A DNA stretch of 36,055 nt from Desulfurococcaceae archaeon (GTDB lineage: Archaea; Thermoproteota; Thermoprotei_A; Sulfolobales; NBVN01), in assembly GCA_020832985.1 (NCBI GenBank), contig JAJHRE010000007.1, positions 1-36,055 of the forward strand, read 5' to 3'. This document shows, piece after piece, positions 20,979-30,615 of the stretch. Positions within the stretch are counted from its first letter, which is position 1. Each line of letters starts with the position of its first letter. Made by a program: the position numbers and the translations under genes. Below the pieces are notes generated by a model. The model was not told the DNA's origin and did not search any database. It saw only the letters and a list, made by a program, of their open reading frames with translations.

Positions 20979-22457
20979 TTAGGTACTTCTTCTTATCCTT
21001 CTTACCCTTATGAATGGTAGTACCCAAGTAAATATTGTTAGTATTGCTAGTCCTATAGCTATAGGTCTTGAAACAAATACTATTGGATTTAAGTCTGACT
21101 TAATTAAGCTTGTGATGAAGTTGAACTCTACCATAGGGCCTAATATTATTGCTAATACTACTGATGGTATCGGTATTCCTAATCTCCCCATGAAGTACCC
21201 TAGAATCCCTAGTACTAACATAACCCAAACATCGAATATACTGTTATTTACTGCGTAAGCACCTATAACACAGAAGACAGCTATTACAGGGACTAAGATA
21301 TTCCTAGGTACTCTTAATATATTAGTAGATAACTTAATAGCTAGATACCCTATCAGTATCATTAGTAGGTTAGCTATGATGAATATTATGAAGAAAGCAG
21401 TTATTAGAGATCCGTACCTTTCAAATAACATAGGTCCGGGTCTTAAGCCATGAGCCATTAAAGCACCTAAAGCTATAGCTGTAATTGAATCACCAGGTAT
21501 TCCAAATACTAATGTAGGTATCCACGCACCACTGATAGCTGCGTTATTAGCTGTAGTAGCAGCTACTACACCCTCTAAAGACCCCTTACCATATTCTTCA
21601 GGTTTCTTACTAACCCTCTTAGCAACTCCGTATGAGGTCCAAGCAGCTATATCAGCTCCAGCACCTGGTAAAGCACCTATGAAAGTCCCTATAAGAGCTG
21701 ACCTAACTATTACGGTCTTAAACTTCTTTAGAGCTACTACCACTAGATCAAAGACTTTCTCACCCTTTAATAACTGTATTGAATACCTCTCATGAGGTCT
21801 TGATATCTGCCTAAGTAACTCCGGTATTGCGAAGAAACCTATCATTGCAGGTATGAAGCTAATACCGTTAAGTAACTCTACACTACCGAAGGTAAATCTA
21901 ACATAACCATATACTGGTTCAATACCTATAGAAGCTATTAAAAACCCTATAACCACACCTAAAACACCTTTAATAGGTTCTTCAGCTGATATCACTATAG
22001 CCATTGAGAGACCCCACAACGTTAACCAGAAATACTCTACGGTTGAGAAATTAGATGTGAATTCAGCTAGTGCTGGTGCTGAGAACATCAGTATGAGAGA
22101 ACCTGTTAAACCACCTAAAGCACTACATACTAAGTCAACACCTAAAGTAGATGCTGGTTTCCTCCTACCTAATTGGTAAGCATCTATAGTTTGAGCTGCA
22201 GATGCTGGAGTTCCAGGAATTTTAAGAAGGACTGCAGGTATATCACCTGAGAATATCGCGACTGTAGCCATAGCTATTATCATCGATATACCTGCTAAAG
22301 GATCCATAAAGTATGTGAAGGGGACTAAGAGTGCTGTAGCCATAGTAGCTGTTAACCCAGGCATAGCGCCTATGAAGACTCCGAAGAATTCAGCAATAAT
22401 TACGGCGAAAATCACGTTGGGTTGTAGAGCTAGTTGTAGGGCGTCGTAGAGACTCAT
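20979..22457 (-). CDS. tctA: Tripartite tricarboxylate transporter permease TctA
   Basis: FFGVFIGAMPGLTATMATALLVPFTYFMDPLAGISMIIAMATVAIFSGDIPAVLLKIPGTPASAAQTIDAYQL; GALPGAGADIAAWTSYGVAKRVSK. Confidence 0.93.
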   Translation of the reverse strand: MSLYDALQLALQPNVIFAVIIAEFFGVFIGAMPGLTATMATALLVPFTYFMDPLAGISMIIAMATVAIFSGDIPAVLLKIPGTPASAAQTIDAYQLGRRKPASTLGVDLVCSALGGLTGSLILMFSAPALAEFTSNFSTVEYFWLTLWGLSMAIVISAEEPIKGVLGVVIGFLIASIGIEPVYGYVRFTFGSVELLNGISFIPAMIGFFAIPELLRQISRPHERYSIQLLKGEKVFDLVVVALKKFKTVIVRSALIGTFIGALPGAGADIAAWTSYGVAKRVSKKPEEYGKGSLEGVVAATTANNAAISGAWIPTLVFGIPGDSITAIALGALMAHGLRPGPMLFERYGSLITAFFIIFIIANLLMILIGYLAIKLSTNILRVPRNILVPVIAVFCVIGAYAVNNSIFDVWVMLVLGILGYFMGRLGIPIPSVVLAIILGPMVEFNFITSLIKSDLNPIVFVSRPIAIGLAILTIFTWVLPFIRVRRIRRST

Positions 22458-22461
22458 GATA

Positions 22462-22953
22462 TCACCTAAACACTATAGACCCTAGGATAGGTTCTGGGAC
22501 CACTACCTTAAGTATACCTATGAATAGTATGTAGATGAAGAACACCATTGAAACACTTATACCTAAAGCCTTAAACGTAGATACACCATAAACTACCTGA
22601 ACTAATAACATATATATTAGAGATGTTAGTAAGAACCCTAAATAAGGTATTAATACTATATAAGCAACAGTCATAACTATAAACCTAACAGCGTTTAAAA
22701 CCTCCCTATCCTTAAACCTCCTGATGAGATAAGTTATCCTCAATACTGAAGTAAATCCCTTACTACCCCTTAAACGTATAATGGATTTAATCATCAGAAT
22801 AACTCCACAAATTATAGAGACTACTGAGAGGATTAACGGGAAGAAGGATGGTCCTGGATACCCTCTAGCAACTAATAATGGTATGTCTCTACATAAGAAT
22901 ATGAAGAAAACACCGAGCGCTAATGCGGTAACACCTGCTATGAAGTCCTTCAT
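22462..22953 (-). CDS. tctB: Tripartite tricarboxylate transporter small subunit TctB
   Basis: Four-helix membrane protein, GYPGPSFFPLILSVVSIICGVILMI, between tctA and tctC. Confidence 0.82.
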   Translation of the reverse strand: MKDFIAGVTALALGVFFIFLCRDIPLLVARGYPGPSFFPLILSVVSIICGVILMIKSIIRLRGSKGFTSVLRITYLIRRFKDREVLNAVRFIVMTVAYIVLIPYLGFLLTSLIYMLLVQVVYGVSTFKALGISVSMVFFIYILFIGILKVVVPEPILGSIVFR

Positions 22954-23024
22954 ATTCTAGCCCTCTACATCAGATAAATAATGATGTATTAAAATTAAAA
23001 AACCTTAATAAGATTTTTACATGA

Positions 23025-24026
23025 TTATTGTACGTAGCCAGCAGCTTTCAATAACTCACCAACAGTCTTAAAGTCGTTTTCTAAGAATTTAGCGAATTCA
23101 TCAGGTGGTAGGTATGCCATCCCGAAACCGTTCTTATCCATAAATTCCTTCCATTGAGGTGAGTCAATAACCTTCTTTAAAGCGTCGTGTAGGATCTTAA
23201 CTATATCGTCTGGTGTACCCTTAGGTACTGCAAGACCTCTCCATGTACCGAAGGACCAGTTAATACCTAATTCCTTAAGTGTTGGTACGTTAGGGAATGC
23301 AGGGTTTCTCTTATCATCCATGACTGCTAATGCCTTAACCTTACCAGCCTCAATTAACGGTCCTGCCTCAGGTAAGCTACATGTACAGATATCTACACCA
23401 CCAGCTATTAAGTCTTGAAGACATGGTGCTGCACCGGTACTAGGTACCCACGGTAGTGCGTTAGGGTCTACTCCTGCAGTCTTAAGCCAACCAATCCTAG
23501 CTATATCCCATACACCACCCTTAGCTGTTCCAGAAGCTTTTAACTTCCCTGGATTAGCTTTAATATAGTTGGTTAACTCTATAGCATCTTTCCACGGGGC
23601 GTCAGCTCTAACTATGATTGCTGCAGCATCTTTATTGTAGAGTAGTATGGGTTTGAAGTCCTTATAACTTACGTTAGCTAACCCCATCCATACAAACGTG
23701 GATAACTCGAAGGTTATCACTCCGATAGTATGTCCGTCTGGAGGTGCTGTAGCCATAGCTAAGTGACCTATAGTACCCCCACCACCAACTCTATTCTCAA
23801 CAACCGTCTTCCAACCAGTCATATTCTCAAGTAATGCTGCAATCATCCTAGCAGTTCTATCAGTACCACCACCAGCAGCCCATGAAACTATGAATGTTAT
23901 AGGTTTTGTCGGGAATTTAGGAGGTGCTGTAACTGTTGAGTAGTAGTAGAGACCTCCAACAACTACAGCTACTATTAATATAGCTATGATTATTGATGTT
24001 GTCTTAGAAATACCTGAGGTAAACAC
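23025..24026 (-). CDS. tctC: Tripartite tricarboxylate transporter substrate-binding protein TctC
   Basis: KPITFIVSWAAGGGTDRTARMIA, VVENRVGGGGTIGHLAMATAPPDGHTIG; N-terminal hydrophobic anchor. Confidence 0.93.
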   Translation of the reverse strand: MFTSGISKTTSIIIAILIVAVVVGGLYYYSTVTAPPKFPTKPITFIVSWAAGGGTDRTARMIAALLENMTGWKTVVENRVGGGGTIGHLAMATAPPDGHTIGVITFELSTFVWMGLANVSYKDFKPILLYNKDAAAIIVRADAPWKDAIELTNYIKANPGKLKASGTAKGGVWDIARIGWLKTAGVDPNALPWVPSTGAAPCLQDLIAGGVDICTCSLPEAGPLIEAGKVKALAVMDDKRNPAFPNVPTLKELGINWSFGTWRGLAVPKGTPDDIVKILHDALKKVIDSPQWKEFMDKNGFGMAYLPPDEFAKFLENDFKTVGELLKAAGYVQ

Positions 24027-24135
24027 TTTGGAACCACCGTAGATACTATCCCATCAATATATTTAAATCTTCATTAACTATGTAAACTAATGTATAGTTT
24101 ATTAAAGTTTGAATTATACTATAACTTGATGATGT

Positions 24136-25389
24136 ATGTGTGGTGAGACTTTCGTAATACCTTATGGTGATGGTTTTATCTCAGTAAGTGTTCGAGGTGC
24201 TGTATTGAGGAAGCCGAGGTATGTAGGTGGTGTAGGTGTTGAGGAGGAGTTAAAAATTATTGATAAGTCTTTAGAGAGTCCTATAAGTACTCCATACTTA
24301 AGTGATTTAGTTGATAGTTCTTCTAGAGTGGTTTTATTAGTTAGTGATATTACTAGGCCTTGTCCCTCAAATAAGGTAGTCCCGATAATCCTTAAGAAAC
24401 TACTTTCATGCGGTGTTAAGAAGGATAATATCTCGATTGTATTTGCTACAGGTATTCACAGACCTCATACAATGGATGAGTGGGTTAAATTATTAGGTGT
24501 TGATGTTGTGAGGAGTTTTAAGGTGTTAGACCATAACGCCTTCGATAATAGTAGCTTAGTATATGTTGGTAGGACTTCTAGGGGTACTCCAGTAGAGGTT
24601 AATTCATTAGTGTTTAACTCTGACTTAAGGATTGGGGTTGCTAATGTAGACCCTCACTACTTTGCTGGTTATAGCGGTGGTGGTAAGAGTGTATTACCTG
24701 GTGTTTCATCATATGTGAGTATTAGGGAGAATCATAAGATGATGTTATTACCTGGTGCTGAGTTAGCTCGACTTGAGGGTAATCCTGTTAGGGAGGATAT
24801 TGAGGAGGCGGCATCCATCGTAGGTCTTGAGTATATAGTTAACGTAGTTTTAAGTGAGTCTAAGGAGGTTTTAGGGTGTTTTTCAGGACACTTCATTAAA
24901 GCTCATAGAGAAGCTGTTAGATTCTTTAATGAGATTTACGGTGTTGAGGTTGGTAGGAAGTATGATATAGTAATAGCTTCTCCAGGAGGTTTTCCAAAAG
25001 ATATAAACTTATATCAAGCACATAAAGCTTTAGAAGTAGCTTTAAAGTGTGTTAGACCTGGTGGTGTTATCATATTACTTGCTGAGTGTAGGGAGGGAGT
25101 TGGTGATAAGAAGACTGAGGAATTACTATACTCAGGCCTAAATCCTGAAGAGGTTGTTGATTTCGTTAAGGAGAACTTCGACTTAGGTTATCATAAAGCT
25201 TATGCGATAGCTAGGATAGCTACTAAGTCAAACATACTCATAGTATCGAAGAATATTAAGGATTCAAAACTCTATAAGAGGTTTAATAACTTTGATGAGG
25301 CGTTAAAATATGCTTATGAGTTAGTCGGTAGTAGTGATTCTTTAGTCTTACCCTACGCCTCATCAACAATTCCTAAAGACTTAATATAA
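24136..25389 (+). CDS. larA: LarA-family nickel-pincer-dependent lactate (2-hydroxyacid) racemase homologue
   Basis: VSDITRPCPS, FATGIHRPHT, VDPHYFAGYSGGGKSVLPGVSSYVSIRENHKMM retain the family's Arg/His/Lys/His positions. Confidence 0.88.
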   Translation: MCGETFVIPYGDGFISVSVRGAVLRKPRYVGGVGVEEELKIIDKSLESPISTPYLSDLVDSSSRVVLLVSDITRPCPSNKVVPIILKKLLSCGVKKDNISIVFATGIHRPHTMDEWVKLLGVDVVRSFKVLDHNAFDNSSLVYVGRTSRGTPVEVNSLVFNSDLRIGVANVDPHYFAGYSGGGKSVLPGVSSYVSIRENHKMMLLPGAELARLEGNPVREDIEEAASIVGLEYIVNVVLSESKEVLGCFSGHFIKAHREAVRFFNEIYGVEVGRKYDIVIASPGGFPKDINLYQAHKALEVALKCVRPGGVIILLAECREGVGDKKTEELLYSGLNPEEVVDFVKENFDLGYHKAYAIARIATKSNILIVSKNIKDSKLYKRFNNFDEALKYAYELVGSSDSLVLPYASSTIPKDLI

Positions 25390-26430
25390 TTTCTTGATTA
25401 TGTTTAAAGACTTATCAGTCTTAGCTATAGAGACTTCCCGTCTAGTCTCTAACTCAGTAATTGCTCTAATAGCATCTATATTCTCTGGAATGACGTTAGA
25501 CTCGTTAGGTGTTGCCCACATCAAATATACTTCCCTACCATCAGATGCTACTGAGATACTATCACCCCATACAGGTATTTCGTAGAGGTCCCCTCTAGAC
25601 CTACCTAAATCCCTAGCAAGCTCGAATATTGAGTTAAGACCCTCAATACCGTCAGACCCACTAACCAACACAACCCTAGGTTCCTCATTAAGAACCCCAA
25701 CAACGTCATCAAGTCTTACACTACTATTTAACTCGATCATAGCCATATGTAGGTGGTATAAGTTATGACTTCCTTTAGCAGCCATAGTAACTATATCTAA
25801 GTCATGTATTACTGTCTTAGCGTCCGGCCCGTGATGTGACGGTACTTGAAGTTCAGGTACTACAGTATTCATAATACCTGTATGACTTGATTCCCAAACA
25901 TCAACAGCCCTCCTGATAATCACTACCCTAGCCTTCCTAACCTTCAACTTCTCATGAATACCTCCGACAACCCTACATATAGCTGTAGTATTACAACTAA
26001 CAACTCTAACGAATTGCTTACCTAATGCTTCCTCATAATTCCTCTGAGCCACGAATGAAGTACCTGCAACCTCATGTTTCTCACCTCCCTGAAATACTGC
26101 TTTAACCCCGTACTTCTCATACAACGTCTTATTTTTAGCACCTACCTTAGCCGGTGTACAGTCAACGACTACGTCAACACCTCCACTCCTTAATAACTCT
26201 TCTAAGGTCCCGGAGACCGGTATTCCACCCCTCCGCATATCATCTAATTTATCCGGTAATGAGGAGTATATGTTAAATCCCTTAGCTACTGCGAGCTTAA
26301 TCCTCCAATCAGCTACAACGTCTGAGACACCTACTAACCTCATATCTTCTTGCTTAAGTAATGCATCAGCTACCCTCTTACCGATAACTCCATAACCATT
26401 TACAATAACCTTAACTAGGGGTTTTCCCAT
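25381..26430 (-). CDS. gap: Type II (archaeal) glyceraldehyde-3-phosphate dehydrogenase
   Basis: VKVIVNGYGVIGKRVADALLKQEDMRLVGVSDVVADWRIKLA, VDCTPAKVGAKN, VSCNTTAICRV catalytic Cys, SHHGPDAKTV. Confidence 0.95.
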   Translation of the reverse strand: MGKPLVKVIVNGYGVIGKRVADALLKQEDMRLVGVSDVVADWRIKLAVAKGFNIYSSLPDKLDDMRRGGIPVSGTLEELLRSGGVDVVVDCTPAKVGAKNKTLYEKYGVKAVFQGGEKHEVAGTSFVAQRNYEEALGKQFVRVVSCNTTAICRVVGGIHEKLKVRKARVVIIRRAVDVWESSHTGIMNTVVPELQVPSHHGPDAKTVIHDLDIVTMAAKGSHNLYHLHMAMIELNSSVRLDDVVGVLNEEPRVVLVSGSDGIEGLNSIFELARDLGRSRGDLYEIPVWGDSISVASDGREVYLMWATPNESNVIPENIDAIRAITELETRREVSIAKTDKSLNIIKKLY

Positions 26431-26469
26431 TAGAACACCAAGTATAGTAGGTACTTACAGTTTAAATAC

Positions 26470-27231
26470 TTAAGATTTATTAATGACATCCTCATACTCT
26501 CTTAAGTACTTACTAGCTAAATCAGCATCTCCTTTAAGCTTATAAACATCTGCTAACTCCTTAAGTACTTCAGGAGTTCTTCTACAACGTAATGCGTTCT
26601 CGTAATTCTTAACAGCATTCTCTAAATCACCTACTAACACGTAAAGCCTAGCTAATCCTAAATAACCTTCATAACTATTCACATCTAAGCTTATAGCCCT
26701 CATGAATAGACTGTAAGCATTCTTAAAAGCTCTTTCAGACTGTTCCTTAAGTAGTAGACCACTCCTCCCCTCATACTCCTTAAGGATCTTCAAGTAGTTA
26801 AGATATATATTACCTCTGATAACGTATGTCTCAGGGTTTAGAGGGTCTAACAGTCCTAGAACCTCACTAAGTATGAATACGTTAGTTAATGGATGCTCCA
26901 CAACCCCAACACTATCTAAGTACTCTATAATTGTTCTGTAGTTCTCTAACCACAATTTAAGTACCTTCTTAAAACACCTCACTAAACCATCATAAGACTT
27001 CAGTAAGTAATCAATAACCTCTTCAGGTTTTAACCTTAGTAAATCATTGTCTAGATTAATCAGTAGTAGGTTAAGTATTGAGTAACGTCCCTCACTATCA
27101 GATTCCATAGCTTCCTTAAAGGTGCTTAAGACCTCCTTAACTAAACCTTCATCATGACCACCTCTAGAAGCTACCTCATTCAACATCATGAAGAACTTAG
27201 ATAGTAACTCCTCAACACTCAATCTAAACAC
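26470..27231 (-). CDS. TPR-repeat protein
   Basis: YSLFMRAISLDVNSYEGYLGLARLYVLVGDLENAVKNYENALRCRRTPEVLKELADVYKLKGDADLASKYL. Confidence 0.72.
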   Translation of the reverse strand: MFRLSVEELLSKFFMMLNEVASRGGHDEGLVKEVLSTFKEAMESDSEGRYSILNLLLINLDNDLLRLKPEEVIDYLLKSYDGLVRCFKKVLKLWLENYRTIIEYLDSVGVVEHPLTNVFILSEVLGLLDPLNPETYVIRGNIYLNYLKILKEYEGRSGLLLKEQSERAFKNAYSLFMRAISLDVNSYEGYLGLARLYVLVGDLENAVKNYENALRCRRTPEVLKELADVYKLKGDADLASKYLREYEDVINKS

Positions 27232-28443
27232 CTACTTACTACCGATTAACTTACCTTTAGGTGGTTTTAATATTAGTGGTGAGCTTAATAATGCTGCGAT
27301 AATACATGACAAAGCAACAATTACTAGTGGCAGTCTATACGTACCGTAAACCTCTACTAAATACGCTGCGAACCACCCAGCAAGTAGGCCTGCCCAAGCC
27401 TTAGCAGTATATGTAATACCGTAATTTACTGTAACATACTTACTACCGTAGTAATCACCTATAATTGATGGGTAGAAAGTATATGGTGCACCACCAAATA
27501 AGGATACTATAATCGCTAACACTACGAATAACTCAGGTATAATCCCTATATAAGACAGCATCAGCAGTGATATACCTAATGATGTGTAGAATAAGACCAT
27601 AGTCTTCTCCCTACCAATACGATCTGATATGAACCCAGCTAAGATCCTACTAAACCCATTAGCTAGAGGGTAAGATACTAAAACTATATTTAAGTATTCT
27701 TGCGGGATATTAAATTCTGAGGCTATCATCTTTAGCTGAGCTCCAAATAATAACACTACTGTAGGGGTTATGACGAATGTTAAGTATATGATATACCATT
27801 GCCAAGTCATTAACATCTCCTTAGGTCTGTAGTCAATACCTTTACTTGAGGCCTTACCTACACTCCTAACAGTAGTATCCTTAGGGTAGCTCATCATCAG
27901 TGAGAGTAGTGTTAGTAGTGTGATCATTAATAAGCCTATATATAGAAAAGTCATTCTGAAGCCGTAATTATTAATTAATGTTTGGATAGGTATATTAAGT
28001 ATTGATGCCCCAGCACCAAAACCAAACGTAACTATACCTGTAGCAAGACCTCTACGTTCAGGAAACCACTTAACAGCTGTTGCAGTTGCTATACCGTATA
28101 ATGTACCTACTCCTAAAGAACCTAAACCATATGTTATGTAGAGTTCGATAGGGTTTGAAACCGTTGAGGAGAGGATGAAGCCTAAGCCAGTAAGTATTGA
28201 TGCTGCCATAGCTACCTTCCTAGGACCGTAACTATCTGCTAAGAAGCCTGAGAACGGCTGTATAAACGTTGATGCGTATGTGAATACTGTAAAAGCTATT
28301 GATACTGTGATGAGACTCCACATTAACTCCCTACTCACGGCGTATGCGAATAAAGACCATGAATACTGGTAAATACTTATTACCATCATAATCACTGTTG
28401 AGGCTGTAATTATAGCCCACCTACCTAAACCCATATCACTCAC
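27232..28443 (-). CDS. MFS transporter, OxlT/monocarboxylate-like
   Basis: 12-TM pattern; FSGFLADSYGPRKVAMAASILTGLGFILSS, WFPERRGLATGIVTFGFGAGASI, ISDRIGREKTM. Confidence 0.85.
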   Translation of the reverse strand: MSDMGLGRWAIITASTVIMMVISIYQYSWSLFAYAVSRELMWSLITVSIAFTVFTYASTFIQPFSGFLADSYGPRKVAMAASILTGLGFILSSTVSNPIELYITYGLGSLGVGTLYGIATATAVKWFPERRGLATGIVTFGFGAGASILNIPIQTLINNYGFRMTFLYIGLLMITLLTLLSLMMSYPKDTTVRSVGKASSKGIDYRPKEMLMTWQWYIIYLTFVITPTVVLLFGAQLKMIASEFNIPQEYLNIVLVSYPLANGFSRILAGFISDRIGREKTMVLFYTSLGISLLMLSYIGIIPELFVVLAIIVSLFGGAPYTFYPSIIGDYYGSKYVTVNYGITYTAKAWAGLLAGWFAAYLVEVYGTYRLPLVIVALSCIIAALLSSPLILKPPKGKLIGSK

Positions 28444-28575
28444 CAGAGAACGATTATATGAGGTAATTTATATTTTGAATACTACCTTAAGATACTATCT
28501 TAACCCTTACTAAGTTAAAATTGTTAGGTTTGGTACGGAAATATGAAGTTAATTAGGTGAAAAACTTATTTATGT

Positions 28576-29766
28576 TTAAGGCATGTAGCCCTTATCTTTA
28601 TAGTACTTAGCAGCACCTGGGTGGAGTTCCCAGAGACCTCCTAACTTCCAATTCTCTTTAGGATCGAATTCTGCGAAGTATTTAGCAGCAGCTACTATGT
28701 AGTCTTTATTCTCATCTAGTAGTTTAGCTACTTGATATACGAAGTCGTCTGGTAATGTAGCTCTACATAGGAATACTGGGTAATCAACTAGTGATGGATA
28801 GTCTTCCTTAACCCATCTGTAAGAACCTTTAGGTATGTACGCCTTCTTAAATCCGAATGTCTTAGTCATATATTCGAAATCCTCATCTGTCAGGTAGAAC
28901 GGTTCTAATTCCATAGTAGTATCTGCTTCAACCATAGCACTATAACCAATACCTCCAAACGCTATGTATACTTGAATCTTACCCTCTCTCATCATCTGAA
29001 CTATATCTGTATGAGATCCTAGGAATACAGTACCTCCAGCCTTCCTAATATCATCATATGTAACTCCATACCTAGCAAGTAATGTCCTAGTAGTGAATTC
29101 CTCAGCAGTACCCCTAATATTAGTACCTATAGCTACTCTCTGACCAGCTTTAACCATCGCGGCTAATTCCTTGAAATTACTTGCTGGGAACCCCTTAAGT
29201 TTCACAGCGTGGAAGTACTGTGTATAGAGACCTCCAGCTAACAACTTAACATTGGTGAAGTTAATTACCTCACCCCAATAATCCTTAGCTAATGTTGGAT
29301 CTTTAGCAACTGCTGACTGCCAAGCGTAGGCCATACCAATATCAGCTTCGTTCTTAGATAACGCAAGTATGTTAGGTCCTGAACCACCTGGCTGTACAGT
29401 TGCTGCAACCTTTAAATTCTTACTAATTAAATCACCTAAACCAGCACCTATAGGATACCAAGCACCACCAATACCACCGACTTTAATGATTACTTCTTTA
29501 GGCCAGTATGGTGGTGGTGTTGGTGGTGGTGGGGTTACTGTAGGTGTTGGTTTTATAGTTACTGTCTCAGTTATAGTTACTTTCTCAGTCTTAGTTACTG
29601 TAGTAGTTATTACTGAAGGAGCTACTGTAGATGTGACAGTAACAGTCCTAGGTACAGCAGCTGAAGAACCTGCAAAATAACCAACAACACCAGCAACAAC
29701 AATCAAGACAACCAACACAGCTATTAGAGCTGATGATGTTTTCTGAGTACTCAAGATAACACCCAT
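28576..29766 (-). CDS. TRAP transporter solute-binding protein, TAXI family
   Basis: VIIKVGGIGGAWYPIGAGLGDLISKNLKVAATVQPGGSGPNILALSKNEADIGMAYAWQS; N-terminal TM anchor plus Thr/Pro-rich linker. Confidence 0.88.
   Translation of the reverse strand: MGVILSTQKTSSALIAVLVVLIVVAGVVGYFAGSSAAVPRTVTVTSTVAPSVITTTVTKTEKVTITETVTIKPTPTVTPPPPTPPPYWPKEVIIKVGGIGGAWYPIGAGLGDLISKNLKVAATVQPGGSGPNILALSKNEADIGMAYAWQSAVAKDPTLAKDYWGEVINFTNVKLLAGGLYTQYFHAVKLKGFPASNFKELAAMVKAGQRVAIGTNIRGTAEEFTTRTLLARYGVTYDDIRKAGGTVFLGSHTDIVQMMREGKIQVYIAFGGIGYSAMVEADTTMELEPFYLTDEDFEYMTKTFGFKKAYIPKGSYRWVKEDYPSLVDYPVFLCRATLPDDFVYQVAKLLDENKDYIVAAAKYFAEFDPKENWKLGGLWELHPGAAKYYKDKGYMP
29553..29606 (-). repeat. 18-nt imperfect tandem repeats in the Thr-rich linker of the TAXI gene
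   Basis: ttatagttactgtctcag / ttatagttactttctcag / tcttagttactgtagtag in register. Confidence 0.8.
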
Positions 29767-29976
29767 ACTATCGTTACTAAACAGTTTATAAGTCTTTAGG
29801 TAATTACTCGTAATGTCTTAATGTTTTAATGCGTAAGCATGACTTCATAATCTTTCTAAAGGATTTAAACCAGTGATTCTATATTGATTAATACTTAATG
29901 AGGAGATGAAGAATTATGAACTATCTCTTGGGAAATGATGATTGTTGATGTGGGAAAATATTGTTTAGGGTTTTAT

Positions 29977-30615
29977 TTAGATTTTCTGGACTAACTGCTT
30001 TATTAGTTTTACAGCTCTTACTGGGTTGAATATCCCGCAGCTACAGCATGCAGCCATTACTTCAGCGGCTTCCTCAGCTGTTATCCTACCTCTCTTAACG
30101 TCTTGAGCTAACTTCATTACTAGATGTCTAGATACGAATTGATGTCCACACATAGTACATATCTTAAGTACTTCCTCATACTTAGGCAGTAGTTCGGTCT
30201 TACCCCAAATACCTAAGGATATGTTAACTGTATGTGGTCTAGTTATCTTCTTAACCTCATCGTATAATCCACTGATGACTACTGACATACCTAGGTCAGC
30301 AGCCTTTAAATCATCTATGGCTTTCTTAACAGTCTCTATGTCTGTGAATACTCCGTGGAATATAGACCTATCATGTACCCCCTCAAGTAACTTCTCAACA
30401 GGTTTAATCCTAAACCCAGCCCTGTACATACTCCCTTGAGTCATATCACCAGTATTTACCGGGTTGTACTTATTGATTATTTTTAGAGCTTCAGCTAACT
30501 TAGGCGCTGCACCTTTATCGTTAAACCCTCTAGCAGACATTACTAAAACTATGAAGTCCTCCTTTAATTCTTCGTAAGTTCCCATCCTATGTAGTGTGTG
30601 AGTCATTACTCCCAC
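29977..30615 (-). CDS. Conserved uncharacterised Cys-rich protein (HTLHR N-terminus; CxxC and CCxC motifs)
   Basis: MTHTLHRMGTYEELKEDFIVLVMSARGFNDKGAAPKL...; ICTMCGHQF and MAACCSCGIFNP suggest metal or Fe-S binding; overlaps the ferredoxin gene by 10 nt. Confidence 0.75.
   Translation of the reverse strand: MGVMTHTLHRMGTYEELKEDFIVLVMSARGFNDKGAAPKLAEALKIINKYNPVNTGDMTQGSMYRAGFRIKPVEKLLEGVHDRSIFHGVFTDIETVKKAIDDLKAADLGMSVVISGLYDEVKKITRPHTVNISLGIWGKTELLPKYEEVLKICTMCGHQFVSRHLVMKLAQDVKRGRITAEEAAEVMAACCSCGIFNPVRAVKLIKQLVQKI

Noticed and set aside
29930-29960. C-box-like ATGATGA near 29935 as C/D sRNA
   Set aside because: No CUGA box downstream within a usual sRNA length.
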